From NCBI GenBank assembly GCA_963724385.1, contig CAVRUJ010000001.1, forward strand, positions 620,001 through 684,000: DNA of 64,000 nucleotides. Direction: 5' to 3'. Position numbers and translations under genes: made by a program. Source of the DNA: DASXQK01 sp963724385 (GTDB taxonomy: Bacteria; Pseudomonadota; Alphaproteobacteria; Dongiales; Dongiaceae). Positions within the stretch are counted from its first letter, which is position 1, and each line of letters begins with the position of its first letter. The notes beneath the pieces were generated by a model. It was given only the letters and a program-made list of their open reading frames with translations. It ran no database searches and had not been told where the DNA came from. Below, piece after piece: positions 50,318-59,257 of the stretch.

Positions 50318-51042
50318 GATGATGCTCCCACGGTTTCAACTTTGGCCAACCTCAGGCTCGCCGCTTCGAGGCGCTTTTCCAGCTCGGCCATGAAGGCCCG
50401 CCGCGCAAGTCCCGGCGGGATCGCCGGCAGGAATTCGAGCGTGATGGTGCCGGGCCTCTTGCGAAAGCTCCGTCGGCCCCAATAGAGGCCCGAGTTGAGC
50501 GCCACCGGCACCACCGGCAGGTCGAGCTGGCCATAGAGGGCGGCGATGCCCGGCTGATAAGGGTGATGGCTGCCGACGGCAATGCGCGTGCCTTCGGGAA
50601 AGATCAAGATGTCGCGGCCTTGGTCGCGCCGGCGCCTGGCCGCGGCCAGCATCTTCTTGAGGGCGGAAGCACCGGCGCCGCGGTCGACCGCGATGTGGCC
50701 GGCCTTTTGCAGGTAGAGCCCGAACAGCGGGAGGAACAGGAGCTCGCGCTTCAGGACATAGGCTGGAAGCTTGAGATAGAGAGCGAAGATGAGCGTGTCC
50801 CAGCTCGACTGGTGCTTGGCCGCATAGATCGCCGGGCCGCGTCTGGCATGTTCGAGGCCGACCACCCGGTGATCGAGGCCCACGAGATGCTTCAAGAGCC
50901 AAAGGCAGCCGCGTACCCATTGGCGCCCGAACCAGTAGGTCGCGCTGTAGGGCATGAGCAGAACCGGCAGAAAGACGATCATCGCCAGCGCCGTCCAGGA
51001 AAAGAAGGCGACATTGAAGACGAGCGAACGAAGTGCCGTCAT
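50314..51042 (-). CDS. plsC: 1-acyl-sn-glycerol-3-phosphate acyltransferase
   Basis: A 242-aa membrane acyltransferase making phosphatidic acid. An N-terminal hydrophobic helix (LVFNVAFFSWTALAMIVFLPVLL) is followed by the acyltransferase motif AKHQSSWDTLIF (HxxxxD), FPEGTRIAV and PVVPVALNSGLYWG. ATG 51042 is chosen over a 36-codon extension. Overlaps YdcF by 4 bp. Confidence 0.88.
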   Translation of the reverse strand: MTALRSLVFNVAFFSWTALAMIVFLPVLLMPYSATYWFGRQWVRGCLWLLKHLVGLDHRVVGLEHARRGPAIYAAKHQSSWDTLIFALYLKLPAYVLKRELLFLPLFGLYLQKAGHIAVDRGAGASALKKMLAAARRRRDQGRDILIFPEGTRIAVGSHHPYQPGIAALYGQLDLPVVPVALNSGLYWGRRSFRKRPGTITLEFLPAIPPGLARRAFMAELEKRLEAASLRLAKVETVGASS

Positions 51043-51659
51043 CGCCCGGTCTTGGGGGCGAGGAGATCTTCGACGCCGAGCAGGACGAAGGCACCGAGAT
51101 ACTTGTTGTATTCGTCGATCAGAAGTCCCGCCGTGCCTGGCGACCGCCACCAGGCATCCCGGCGCAGCTGATCGGGAAATACCGGATGGGCGGCGATCTC
51201 AACATCGGGCATGGCATGGTGGAACTCCAGAAGACTCCGCGGCATGTGATAGTCGGCAGTCACCAGGCGCAGCGAATGAAAACCCTCCGCCTTCATCCAG
51301 GCGGCCGTCTCCGCTGCGTTGCCCAGCGTGCTGCCGGCAGCATGGCCCAGCACGACGCAGCAATCGACCAGGGCGAGCGAAGGTTTCTCGACATCCGGCG
51401 GAAGGCTTGCGATCAGATCGACGGCCCTGGTCTGGGCGTTGACGCCCGAAACGAACAGCTTGCCGGCAAGCCCGCGGATCAGCAGGCGCATGCCCTCGGC
51501 CAACCGCTCGCTGCCGCCGGTCGGAACCACGATGGCGTCCGTGTGGCGATCGGGATCCTCCACGTGATCCGGCAGGCGAGCGACGAAAACGACAAGACCA
51601 TAGAGCCAGACCGCGATGATGAGCGCGACGAGCGCGGCACTGCGGAGAAGATGCTTCAT
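51039..51659 (-). CDS. YdcF-family (DUF218) membrane protein
   Basis: A 206-aa protein with one N-terminal helix (LVALIIAVWLYGLVVFVARL) then DAIVVPTGGSERLAEGMRLL, KLFVSGVNAQTRAVDL, GNAAETAAWMKAEGFHSLRLVTADYHMPRSLLEF. These are the DUF218 (SanA/YdcF) blocks. Likely envelope-related, possibly murein or lipid-linked; function unproven. It overlaps the neighbours at both ends (ATGA), in a plsC/YdcF/gmhB/ftsX/ftsE run. Confidence 0.85.
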   Translation of the reverse strand: MKHLLRSAALVALIIAVWLYGLVVFVARLPDHVEDPDRHTDAIVVPTGGSERLAEGMRLLIRGLAGKLFVSGVNAQTRAVDLIASLPPDVEKPSLALVDCCVVLGHAAGSTLGNAAETAAWMKAEGFHSLRLVTADYHMPRSLLEFHHAMPDVEIAAHPVFPDQLRRDAWWRSPGTAGLLIDEYNKYLGAFVLLGVEDLLAPKTGR

Positions 51660-52204
51660 GCCGCCGGTCCCAGGATCGCGTCGACGGCGGCAGCCAGGTC
51701 CTCATGCACGGCCACGGGCAGGAGATGGGCCGGAATGCCGGCCGCCTGGGTCGCCCGGCCTTTGCCGCTTCGCACCAGGATGCGCCGGCAGCCCGCCGCG
51801 GCGGCGGCCTCGAGATCGACGAGCGCATCGCCGATCATCGCCGTCTCCGCAGCCGGAACGCGGAACCGCGTCATGGCCTCGCGCAGCATGCCCGGCGCCG
51901 GCTTGCGTCGAGGGCCGGGCCTTTCGGGTGAATCGGCGCAATGAATCAGCGCGTCCAGGCGCCCGCCCGCTTGGGCGAGTTCGGCCCGGAGCTTGTCGTG
52001 GATCCGATCCAGCATGGCCTCGTCGATGATGCCGCGGCCGACCACGCCCTGGTTGGTGCAGACGACGACCAGCAGGCCCGCTTCGTTCAGGCGCCGCACG
52101 GCATCGGCCGCCCCCGGCAGGACAAGGAGCTCCGCCGGCGACTTCACCGAATCCGGGCGATCGGCGTTCAGCACGCCGTCGCGGTCAAGCAGCACCAAGC
52201 GCAT
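51656..52204 (-). CDS. gmhB: D,D-heptose 1,7-bisphosphate phosphatase-like HAD enzyme
   Basis: A 182-aa HAD phosphatase. DRDGVLNADRPDSVKSPAEL is motif I, VVCTNQGVVGRGIIDEAML the motif II segment, CADSPERPGPRRKPAPGML the zinc/lysine region and MIGDALVDLEAAAAAGCRRILV the final acidic motif. It dephosphorylates heptose bisphosphate in LPS core synthesis. The gmhB call follows family layout; heptose partners are not in the window. Confidence 0.8.
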   Translation of the reverse strand: MRLVLLDRDGVLNADRPDSVKSPAELLVLPGAADAVRRLNEAGLLVVVCTNQGVVGRGIIDEAMLDRIHDKLRAELAQAGGRLDALIHCADSPERPGPRRKPAPGMLREAMTRFRVPAAETAMIGDALVDLEAAAAAGCRRILVRSGKGRATQAAGIPAHLLPVAVHEDLAAAVDAILGPAA

Positions 52205-52207
52205 GGC

Positions 52208-53077
52208 CTACATCATTCGTTTGAGGGCGCTCAGTACCGTATAGCGCACCGTCGCCGAGGCTAGAAGCGTGGTGCCTGGCGCCAACAGGGCGATGCCCGC
52301 CCATTGCAGGGGCCCGAGACTCAACTGGTCGGGCGAAACCCCCGGCAGCCAGCGCCGGGCCGCCTCGAAGACGCCCGCCGCCGCGATGGTGCCCGTGACC
52401 CCGCCGAGGAATGCCGGGATCAGGGCGTGGCGCTGGAACTGGCCGGCGATATAGCCGTCATGAGCGCCGATCAAATGCAGGACCTCGATGATCCGCCGAT
52501 GGCTCGAGAGGCTGGCCCGGGTGACGAAGACGATCGTCGCCGCCGCCGCCGCGCCGATCAGCAGCAGAAGGCCGAGAGCCGCGAGATCGGCGGACTTGGC
52601 GATCCCGGCGATGGCGTCACGCCACGGGCCGTGATCGTCGATGGAGGCACCAGGCGAAATCGCCTGGAGCCGGCTTGCGAGCGCGGCGAGATCGATCGTC
52701 GCGCCCGGCGCGGTGGCGACGGCGACGAGATCGGGCAGCGGCAGGTCAAGAGAGGCCGCCTGCTGGCCGAGCCAGGGCTCTAGGAGCCGCCATTTCTCGG
52801 CGTCGCTGAGAAGGGTTGCGCTTGCCACGCCCGGCGTCGCCGAGATGGCGGCCAGTGCTGCTTGCTGGCGGGCGTCGGCCGCGGTCTTGGATTCCCCGGG
52901 CGGCGGCGGCAACTCCACCGTGAAGGCGGACTCGATCGAGCTTTGCCAGCGAGCCAAGAGGTTCTCGGCCGCCATTCTGCCGGCAAGCGCCAAGCCGGCC
53001 AGGAAGACCATGAACCCGATGATCGCCGGGAGGAAAAACCCGGCATCCCGGTCGTCGGGCAGGTCGTGGCGCAGCAT
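52208..53077 (-). CDS. ftsX: cell division ABC transporter permease FtsX
   Basis: A 289-aa four-helix membrane protein. TM1 is AGFFLPAIIGFMVFLAGLALAG, then a periplasmic domain (LLSDAEKWRLLEPWLGQ), and ALGLLLLIGAAAAATIVFVTRASLSSHRRIIEVLHLIGAHDGYIAGQFQRHAL with two further helices. SHRRIIEVLHLIGA is the FtsX signature. It partners with ftsE to regulate cell-wall hydrolases at the septum. Confidence 0.88.
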   Translation of the reverse strand: MLRHDLPDDRDAGFFLPAIIGFMVFLAGLALAGRMAAENLLARWQSSIESAFTVELPPPPGESKTAADARQQAALAAISATPGVASATLLSDAEKWRLLEPWLGQQAASLDLPLPDLVAVATAPGATIDLAALASRLQAISPGASIDDHGPWRDAIAGIAKSADLAALGLLLLIGAAAAATIVFVTRASLSSHRRIIEVLHLIGAHDGYIAGQFQRHALIPAFLGGVTGTIAAAGVFEAARRWLPGVSPDQLSLGPLQWAGIALLAPGTTLLASATVRYTVLSALKRMM

Positions 53078-53081
53078 GACT

Positions 53082-53801
53082 TCAGGCCGGGGCCGCGAGG
53101 GGCTCGGCCGCGCGCAGCTGGCCGTCCTCGATCCTGAGCTGCCGGTGAGGGAAGCGACCGACCAGCGCTTCGTTGTGCGTGGCGATCACCACCGTGGTGC
53201 CGAGGCGGTTCAGCTCCTCGAAGAGGTGCATGAGCCTGACCGCGCTGCGATCGTCCACATTGCCCGTCGGTTCATCGGCAAGCAGCAGGTTGGGGCGGCC
53301 GATCACCGCCCTGGCGATGGCGACACGCTGCTGCTGCCCGCCGGACAGGGTCGCGGGCAAGGCCTCCAGGTGCTGGCCGAGCCCGACCCATGAGAGGAGT
53401 TCACGCGTGTTCTTGCGCAGCTCGCCTTCCGGCGTGCCGGCGATGCGCAAGGGGAGCGCCACGTTGTCCACCACGGAGAGATGTCCCAGCAGCCGGAAAT
53501 CCTGGAAGACCACGCCGATGCGCCGGCGCATGGTCGCCGTCTCGGCGCGGCTGAGGCCGGCTACGTCCCGGCCGAACAGGCTGACCTGCCCGCTCGCCGG
53601 CTTGAGGGCCAGATACAGCACGCGCAGCAGCGAGGATTTGCCGGCGCCGCTTGGACCGACCAGGAAATGAAAGCTGCCCGGCGCCAGGCTGAAGGAGACT
53701 TTCTGCAGAATGTCGGGACCGGCGCCGTAGCGCAGCAGCACATCGTCGAAGACAACCAAGCGGCGAGGTCCTTCGCGCGAGTCGGATTGCAGGGCAAGCA
53801 T
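53082..53801 (-). CDS. ftsE: cell division ATP-binding protein FtsE
   Basis: A 239-aa ABC ATPase. Walker A is GPSGAGKSSLLRVLY, signature LSGGQQQRVAIARAVI, Walker B LLLADEPTGNVD, and the switch IATHNEALVGRF. VVFDDVLLRYGAGPDILQKVSFSL precedes. ATG 53801 replaces an upstream in-frame start. It sits 5 bp from ftsX in one operon. Shares the locus with a zinc-ribbon membrane protein across a divergent 73-bp gap. Confidence 0.92.
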   Translation of the reverse strand: MLALQSDSREGPRRLVVFDDVLLRYGAGPDILQKVSFSLAPGSFHFLVGPSGAGKSSLLRVLYLALKPASGQVSLFGRDVAGLSRAETATMRRRIGVVFQDFRLLGHLSVVDNVALPLRIAGTPEGELRKNTRELLSWVGLGQHLEALPATLSGGQQQRVAIARAVIGRPNLLLADEPTGNVDDRSAVRLMHLFEELNRLGTTVVIATHNEALVGRFPHRQLRIEDGQLRAAEPLAAPA

Positions 53802-53874
53802 GACATAGCCTCGGATCGCGCGCAAAGCTGGACCCTCTTCCACCGGAGGCCGCCCGCGCTTAAGTTAAGTCCTC

Positions 53875-54618
53875 ATGGTCCGACTCGGCGACGCCTTTGA
53901 CCGTAGCGGCTCCGTCCGGCGGCCCGCCTATGGCAAGCTGGCGGCGGAACCATGGTCCTTCATGTTCTACAACCCGCAACCGCCCGATCCGGCAGAGCTT
54001 CCGCCGGGCAACGGCCATGTGGTTCTGGTGGTTCCCGCCTTTCTCAACAACGACCTCATCACCCAACCGCTGCGAAGGTTCCTCAATCGCTGCGGTTATC
54101 GGACCTTCGGCTGGAAGCTCGGCATCAATTGGGGCCCCACGCCCCATTTGCTGACGGAGCTCCGGCGGCGGCTCGACGAATGCGTTCGCCTCGAAGGCGG
54201 ACCGGTCAGCCTCATTGGCGTCAGCCTGGGCGGCCTGCTCGCCCGCGATCTGGCCCATGATCGGCCCGACGATGTCGCCCACGTCATAACCATGGTGAGC
54301 CCCTTCCGCCTGCCCACGGCGTCACACCTGGAGCCGTTGTTCCGCCTTTGCGCCCCGTTCTACATCGACGCGTTCGATTCCGTTCGCCTGGCAGCACCTC
54401 TGCCCATGACCTCCACCTCGATCTTCACCCGCAGCGACGGACTGGTCGCCTGGGAGAGCTGCTGGGTCGACGAGCCCGGCGGGGCGGCCTTCGAGCTCAA
54501 CGGCGCCCATTGCACGATCTGCCGGAATCCCCAGGCGCTGCGTTTGGTGGCGGAGCGCCTGGCCGAGACCCGCGCCAACGGGGCCTCGCCTTGCACCCCG
54601 GCCGAGGCCCACTTATAA
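53875..54618 (+). CDS. alpha/beta hydrolase-like protein (247 aa)
   Basis: A 247-aa protein. GNGHVVLVVPAFLNNDLITQPLRRFLNRCGYRTFGWKLGINWG is a lipase-like N-terminal fold. GGPVSLIGVSLGGLLARDLAHDRPDDVAHVITMVSPF contains GVSLGG, a nucleophile elbow, and FELNGAHCTICRNPQALRLV holds the final His. It may be an esterase or a lipase-like acyl hydrolase. It is followed 41 bp later by a zinc-ribbon protein and is divergent from ftsE. Confidence 0.75.
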   Translation: MVRLGDAFDRSGSVRRPAYGKLAAEPWSFMFYNPQPPDPAELPPGNGHVVLVVPAFLNNDLITQPLRRFLNRCGYRTFGWKLGINWGPTPHLLTELRRRLDECVRLEGGPVSLIGVSLGGLLARDLAHDRPDDVAHVITMVSPFRLPTASHLEPLFRLCAPFYIDAFDSVRLAAPLPMTSTSIFTRSDGLVAWESCWVDEPGGAAFELNGAHCTICRNPQALRLVAERLAETRANGASPCTPAEAHL

Positions 54619-54659
54619 GCCTCGGCGAGACGTCCCCAAACACCGGCCCGGCCGCCCTC

Positions 54660-55301
54660 ATGATCCTCAGCTGTCCTGCCTGCTCGACGCGTTATCTGGT
54701 CGAGCCTCAGGCCCTGGGGCCGAAGGGACGCCAGGTGCGCTGCGCCAAATGCGGCCATAGCTGGCAGCAAACGCCGCCGGCCGATATGCCGCGGGAGATC
54801 GATGTCTCGCTGCCGCCGCCGGGAACCCTGGCCCTGCCTGAAAGCGCCAGGGCGGGCGCCGGCGGCCGCAGGGGTCTGGGCCTGCCGCTCCTCATCCTCG
54901 TCCTCGTCGCCTTGGGGCTGTCGGGCAGCTATTTCTTCCGGGCCAGGATCGTTGCGGAGTGGCCCGGGACGGCCGGCGTCTACGAGCTCGTCGGGATCCC
55001 GGTCAAAACCGTGGGGGCGGGCCTCGAGCTCACCAACGTCGCCTTCACCTGGGGCCAGGCCGGCGGCGCGACGGTCATCGACGTGCGCGGCGAGGTGTCG
55101 AACAGGACGGACCGGGACATAACGCTGCCGCCGCTACGCGTCGCGCTCAGCGACGATCAGGGCAAGCAGCTCTCCAACTGGACCTTCGCCCTCGACCGCT
55201 CGACCATCGCGCCGGGCGAGACCATCGTCTTCAAGACCGAGGGCAAGAACCCACCGCCCGCGGCGACCAAGCTCCAGGTCACCTTCGCCGGCGGAAATTG
55301 A
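54660..55301 (+). CDS. zinc-ribbon (MJ0042) membrane protein with DUF3426-type domain
   Basis: A 213-aa protein. The N terminus MILSCPACSTRYLVEPQAL...QVRCAKCGHSW is the MJ0042 zinc finger (CxxC...CxxC). One transmembrane helix (GLGLPLLILVLVALGLSGSYFF) follows, and the periplasmic region (TVGAGLELTNVAFTW, VIDVRGEVSNRTDRDITLPPLRVALSDDQG) matches DUF3426. Alphaproteobacterial versions of this gene usually sit beside ftsE/ftsX, as here. Confidence 0.82.
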   Translation: MILSCPACSTRYLVEPQALGPKGRQVRCAKCGHSWQQTPPADMPREIDVSLPPPGTLALPESARAGAGGRRGLGLPLLILVLVALGLSGSYFFRARIVAEWPGTAGVYELVGIPVKTVGAGLELTNVAFTWGQAGGATVIDVRGEVSNRTDRDITLPPLRVALSDDQGKQLSNWTFALDRSTIAPGETIVFKTEGKNPPPAATKLQVTFAGGN

Positions 55302-55310
55302 GGTTGTTCG

Positions 55311-55934
55311 TTATGACCGCCTGGCCAGGGCGGCGTAGATGCCGAGCCCGATCAATGTCGAACCGGCGAGCCGGCGTGGCCAAAGACGCGAGCCCAGGCC
55401 CTTGAAGGCACGCGCGAGTCCGGCGCCGGCGAGTGCCACCAGCATGTCGCAGGGCAACGCGGTCGCCGTGACGATGAGACCCAGCAGGAGGAACTGCAGT
55501 GCCGCCGGGCCGCGCGCCGGCTCGACGAACTGGGGCAGGAAGGCGAGGAAGAACAGCGCCGTCTTCGGGTTCAGCATCTCGATCAGCGCGGCATCGAACA
55601 GCAGCCGGGCCAGCGGCCGTCTCGGCGCAGTTGTCACCGTTTGCGCTGGACCTTGGCTAACCATGCGCAGGCCCAGATAGACGAGATAGCCGGCACCCAG
55701 GAACCGGACCGCGTCGTAGAGGCCGGGCGCGTATCTCAGCAGGGCGGCGAGCCCCATGACCGCGAGCCCGACATGAAACAAATTGCCGAGCGCAAGTCCG
55801 ACAGCCGAGACCAAGCCCGCTGAGGGACCCTGGCCGAGACTGCGGGAAAGCACATAGAGGTTGGAAGGGCCCGGGACCGCGTTCATGACCAGCGCGGCAA
55901 GAGCGAAGAGGGCGAGATGGGACGGGTTCGGCAT
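55311..55934 (-). CDS. LysE-family amino-acid exporter
   Basis: A 207-aa six-helix membrane protein. HLALFALAALVMNAVPGPSNLYVLSRSLGQGPSAGLVSAVGLALGNLFH is the LysE/RhtB N-terminal block with the NAVPGPSN signature. ALIEMLNPKTALFFLAFLPQFVEPARG is the middle helix block. Substrate (amino acid or homoserine) unknown. It converges on the zinc-ribbon gene (9 bp gap). Confidence 0.85.
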   Translation of the reverse strand: MPNPSHLALFALAALVMNAVPGPSNLYVLSRSLGQGPSAGLVSAVGLALGNLFHVGLAVMGLAALLRYAPGLYDAVRFLGAGYLVYLGLRMVSQGPAQTVTTAPRRPLARLLFDAALIEMLNPKTALFFLAFLPQFVEPARGPAALQFLLLGLIVTATALPCDMLVALAGAGLARAFKGLGSRLWPRRLAGSTLIGLGIYAALARRS

Positions 55935-55944
55935 TTTCGCGCTC

Positions 55945-56652
55945 CTAACCGCCGGCCTTTGCGTTCCGGCTCAACACCTCGTCAAGGACCGCGCCTTCGC
56001 CATAGGAAGCCAGATGTGCCGGCCGGGCGGTTCCGTTCTTGAGACGCGGATCGGGGACGGCTGCGCCGACGATCTGGCGCACCGGTATGACGCCGGCCCA
56101 GATGGGTAGATCGTAGTCCGGGTCATCGTCCACGGGCGGGCCGGTGCGGACCTTGGCCGAGGCTTCTTCGATCGCCATGCCCAGAACCGTGGTGGCCTTC
56201 AGTTCCTGCCGGTTGATCGGGCGCAAGCCGGCATTGCGGCCGGGATAGAGCCGTTCGATATAGGCCTCGACGGCGGCCTGCTTCTCGTCCGGCTGCTCGA
56301 TCTTGCGGGCCTGGCCATAGGCCATCACCGACCGGTAGTTGACCGAGTGATGGAACCCGCTGCGCGCCATCACCAGGCCGTCGAGGAGAGTGACGGTGAG
56401 GCATACCGGGATTCCGGCGGCCTGGCTGCGCAGCATCCGGCTGGCCGCGGAGCCGTGCCAATAGAGGCTGTCGCCGTGGCGCCAATAGCCGGTAGGTGTC
56501 ACATAGGGCTGGCCGTCGATGACATAGCCGATATGGCAGAGGAAATGAGCGTCCAGGATCTCGTAGATCAGCACCCGCTCTTGGCTGCCGCGCTTGGGCA
56601 GGCGCCGGACGCGGGAGCGAGGGCTTACGGGAAAGCTGGAAGGAAGATTCAT
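55945..56652 (-). CDS. pyridoxamine 5'-phosphate oxidase family (FMN-binding split-barrel) protein
   Basis: A 235-aa split-barrel protein. ILDAHFLCHIGYVIDGQPYVTPTGYWRHGDSLYWHGSAASRML is the N-terminal FMN region, and VCLTVTLLDGLVMARSGFHHSVNYRSVMAYGQA the second. It resembles Pyridox_ox_2 members whose roles range from flavin binding to stress detoxification. ATG 56652 is used rather than a long upstream extension. It is 10 bp from the LysE gene on the same strand. Confidence 0.8.
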   Translation of the reverse strand: MNLPSSFPVSPRSRVRRLPKRGSQERVLIYEILDAHFLCHIGYVIDGQPYVTPTGYWRHGDSLYWHGSAASRMLRSQAAGIPVCLTVTLLDGLVMARSGFHHSVNYRSVMAYGQARKIEQPDEKQAAVEAYIERLYPGRNAGLRPINRQELKATTVLGMAIEEASAKVRTGPPVDDDPDYDLPIWAGVIPVRQIVGAAVPDPRLKNGTARPAHLASYGEGAVLDEVLSRNAKAGG

Positions 56653-56849
56653 GGCCGCGACTCCTTGGGAGGAAGCTCCCGGACTGGCGAATTCGGGCTT
56701 ACTCTCTGCCGGCAGGCTGACCACCTGGGAAGCGCCGGGGGGCGCGTGTCTGCCATGCAGCGCAGGGTCTCTTGCTTTGCCGCGCCGGACTGTAACATCT
56801 CCCGTCCCGATTGCGTTGCCATGCTTTCCGAGAGACAGCAAAAGCGCCG

Positions 56850-57761
56850 ATGATCGTCCAGTATCTGCAGCGGCGCATGCCGAGGATGGCGGGGGTCGTC
56901 CTGTCCGTGGCGGGCTATTCCGTCTTCTCGCTCCAGGACGCGATGGTGAAATGGCTGGTCGCGAATCACGCTGTGCCGCAGATCCTGTTCATGCGCAGCC
57001 TCACCATCCTGCTGCTCTGCCTCGCCATTGGTCGCCGGTCGCTCCTGACCCAGGTCCTCGCTTCGCGCAACAAGCTGCCGCTCCTCATCCGCGGCGCCCT
57101 CATCCTGCTGGCTTGGTTCTGCTATTACAACGCCGCGCGCCATCTGCAGCTGGCCGAGCTGGTCACCATCTACTTCGCTGCGCCCATGTTCGTGACCGTG
57201 CTGTCGGTGCTTGTGCTGCAAGAACAGGTGCGCTGGCCGCGCTGGGCGGGGGTCAGCCTCGGCTTCGCCGGCGTCGTGATCGCCTGTCAGCCGGGTCGTC
57301 TGGGGCTGAGTTTCCCGGTCGCGCTCACCCTGCTGGCAGCCTTGGTGTGGGCCTACACCAATATCCTGGTGCGCCAGATCAGCCGCTTCGAGACCACGAT
57401 GATGCAGATGCTGTTTTCCAACGGGGCCTTCACCCTTGCCTGCGGACTGGCGCTGCCCTGGGTCTGGACGCCCACGGCGCCGGGCGAATACCTGCTGATG
57501 ATGGCTCTCGGCCTCGCCGGCGCCGCTGGCCAATTCCTGCTGTTTGAGGGCTTTCGGCTGGCGGCGGCTTCCCTCGTCGCCCCGTTCGAATACGTGACCC
57601 TGCTGTGGGCCTTTTGCCTGTCCTACCTGATCTGGGGCGACGTTCCCCATGCCGCCGTGTTCCTCGGCGCCGGCATCATTGCGGCGAGCGGGCTCCTGGT
57701 GATGGTGGGCGAATGGCTGCCCAGGCGGGAGAAGACGGTGACGGCCGAGCCGGGAGAATAG
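56850..57761 (+). CDS. DMT/EamA-family transporter (RhaT-like)
   Basis: A 303-aa ten-helix membrane protein. AGVVLSVAGYSVFSLQDAMVKWLV begins the first repeat; AELVTIYFAAPMFVTVLSVLVLQEQVRWPRWAGVSLGFAGVVIA and APFEYVTLLWAFCLSYLIWGDVPHAAVFLGAGIIAASGLLVM are the EamA ends. Ends in a charged REKTVTAEPGE tail. Substrate unknown. Divergent from the PNPOx-like gene, convergent with the outer-membrane factor. Confidence 0.82.
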   Translation: MIVQYLQRRMPRMAGVVLSVAGYSVFSLQDAMVKWLVANHAVPQILFMRSLTILLLCLAIGRRSLLTQVLASRNKLPLLIRGALILLAWFCYYNAARHLQLAELVTIYFAAPMFVTVLSVLVLQEQVRWPRWAGVSLGFAGVVIACQPGRLGLSFPVALTLLAALVWAYTNILVRQISRFETTMMQMLFSNGAFTLACGLALPWVWTPTAPGEYLLMMALGLAGAAGQFLLFEGFRLAAASLVAPFEYVTLLWAFCLSYLIWGDVPHAAVFLGAGIIAASGLLVMVGEWLPRREKTVTAEPGE

Positions 57762-57773
57762 GCGTATTGCGCC

Positions 57774-59132
57774 CTATTGGGTTACGCCCGCCTCGGTGCC
57801 CCACCATTTCTCGCGCACGGCCTTGTAGTGCACCGTGGGATCATAGCGATCGACGTTCAGCGCCAGGGCATCGGCAGTCATGTCACCGATGGCGGCTTTG
57901 ATCTGAAAGGCATTGACAGCCTGGTCATGCTCGGCAGCGACCAGCTCGACCTGGGACTGGAACAGCTCCTGCTGCGCATTGAGCACATCGAGGAAGGTGC
58001 GAGTGCCGACCTTCTGTTCTTCCTCGGTACCCTTGAAGGCAATCTCGTTGGCCTGGATCTGGGACGAGAAGGATTTTACGTTGGCCTGCGCGGATTCCAT
58101 GTTCTGCCAGGAATCGGTCGTGGTCTGCTCGACGCTGCGGACGGTGGCGTCGATCTGGTTCTGGCGCTGCCCATAAATCTGCTTGGCCTGGCGGATCTTG
58201 GAATACTCGGCGCCGGCCTGATAGAGCGGGATGGTGAGGGTAATCAGCACCTGGGCGCCCTGCTGATAGTCGCCCTGCAGCTGCTGGTCGTTGGCATCGA
58301 AGAGCTGGCCGGTCAGCGCCACGCTCGGCATCAGATCGGCGCGGGCCACATCGACGCCGGCCCGGGCCGCGTCCCAATTGGCCTGGGCCGTCAGAATCTG
58401 CGGATTGTGCAAATCGGCGAGGCGCAGCGATTCGTCCTGGTTTGCCGGCAGGCCCTGCATCGGCGGCGGCGGCTCAAGCGTGCCCGGCAATTCACCAACC
58501 ACCTGCTGATAGGCGGCCCGCGAATTGGTCAGGTTAGCTTCCGCCACGCTCTCGTTGGCCACACCTTGAGCGAGCCGCGCCTCGGCCTGGGCGACGTCGG
58601 TCTTGGTGGCGAGCCCGGCGGCGAGCTGAGCCTTGGCCTGGTCGAGGGCCGTGCTCAGCACCGTGACGTTGCTTTGGGCGAGGCCGAGGTTGGCCTGGTC
58701 GCGCACCACGTCCAGATAGGCCGTCGCGGCCGCGAGCAGGACCTGTTCTTCTACGTTCATGAGATTCGCCCGCTCGGCGTTCACCAGGTAGTCCGCCTGG
58801 CTGATGGCCGCATCGGCTCGCCCGCCGGTCCACAGCGGCTGGGAGATGCCGAGGGTGGCGCCGCGCTGCCAAAGAGACTGGCTTCCGACCTTGGTCGCGT
58901 CCAGCTGTTCATAGCCAGCGTCGGCCGAGCCGGTCACCGTCGGCCGGCGCAGCGCGATCGCCTGGGGCAGGCCTTCATCGGTCGCCCTGAGTTGCGCACG
59001 CTCGGCCTGGAGGGTCGGGTTGGAAAGATAGGCCTTGGCGAATGCGTCATCCAAGGTGTCGGCGTAGGCGCCGGCAAGGGGGAGAAGGAATGAGGTCGCC
59101 AGAACCAAGGCACCCTTCGCGGCTGTTCTCAT
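57774..59132 (-). CDS. TolC-family outer-membrane efflux protein
   Basis: A 452-aa outer-membrane factor. The signal peptide (GALVLATSFLLPLAGAYADT) is followed by TLDDAFAKAYLSNPTLQAERAQLRATDEG and a second NAERANLMNVEEQVLLAAATAYLDVVRD repeat, the TolC alpha-helical barrel repeats. LTLTIPLYQAGAEYSKIRQAKQ is the second outer-barrel strand block. ATG 59132 has GGAG 10 nt upstream; upstream ATGs exist. It forms the exit channel for the RND pump next to it. Confidence 0.9.
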   Translation of the reverse strand: MRTAAKGALVLATSFLLPLAGAYADTLDDAFAKAYLSNPTLQAERAQLRATDEGLPQAIALRRPTVTGSADAGYEQLDATKVGSQSLWQRGATLGISQPLWTGGRADAAISQADYLVNAERANLMNVEEQVLLAAATAYLDVVRDQANLGLAQSNVTVLSTALDQAKAQLAAGLATKTDVAQAEARLAQGVANESVAEANLTNSRAAYQQVVGELPGTLEPPPPMQGLPANQDESLRLADLHNPQILTAQANWDAARAGVDVARADLMPSVALTGQLFDANDQQLQGDYQQGAQVLITLTIPLYQAGAEYSKIRQAKQIYGQRQNQIDATVRSVEQTTTDSWQNMESAQANVKSFSSQIQANEIAFKGTEEEQKVGTRTFLDVLNAQQELFQSQVELVAAEHDQAVNAFQIKAAIGDMTADALALNVDRYDPTVHYKAVREKWWGTEAGVTQ

Positions 59133-59257
59133 CTGTCCCGCTCTCCGCATCGCCGCGTAGCCCGCCTTCGCAGCCAAGCCGGCGCGTAACCTGCCACGGA
59201 ACGCGCCCGCCGCAAAGAGGTTCCATCGCAAACGGCGGTCATCGGCGCTCTGCCTGC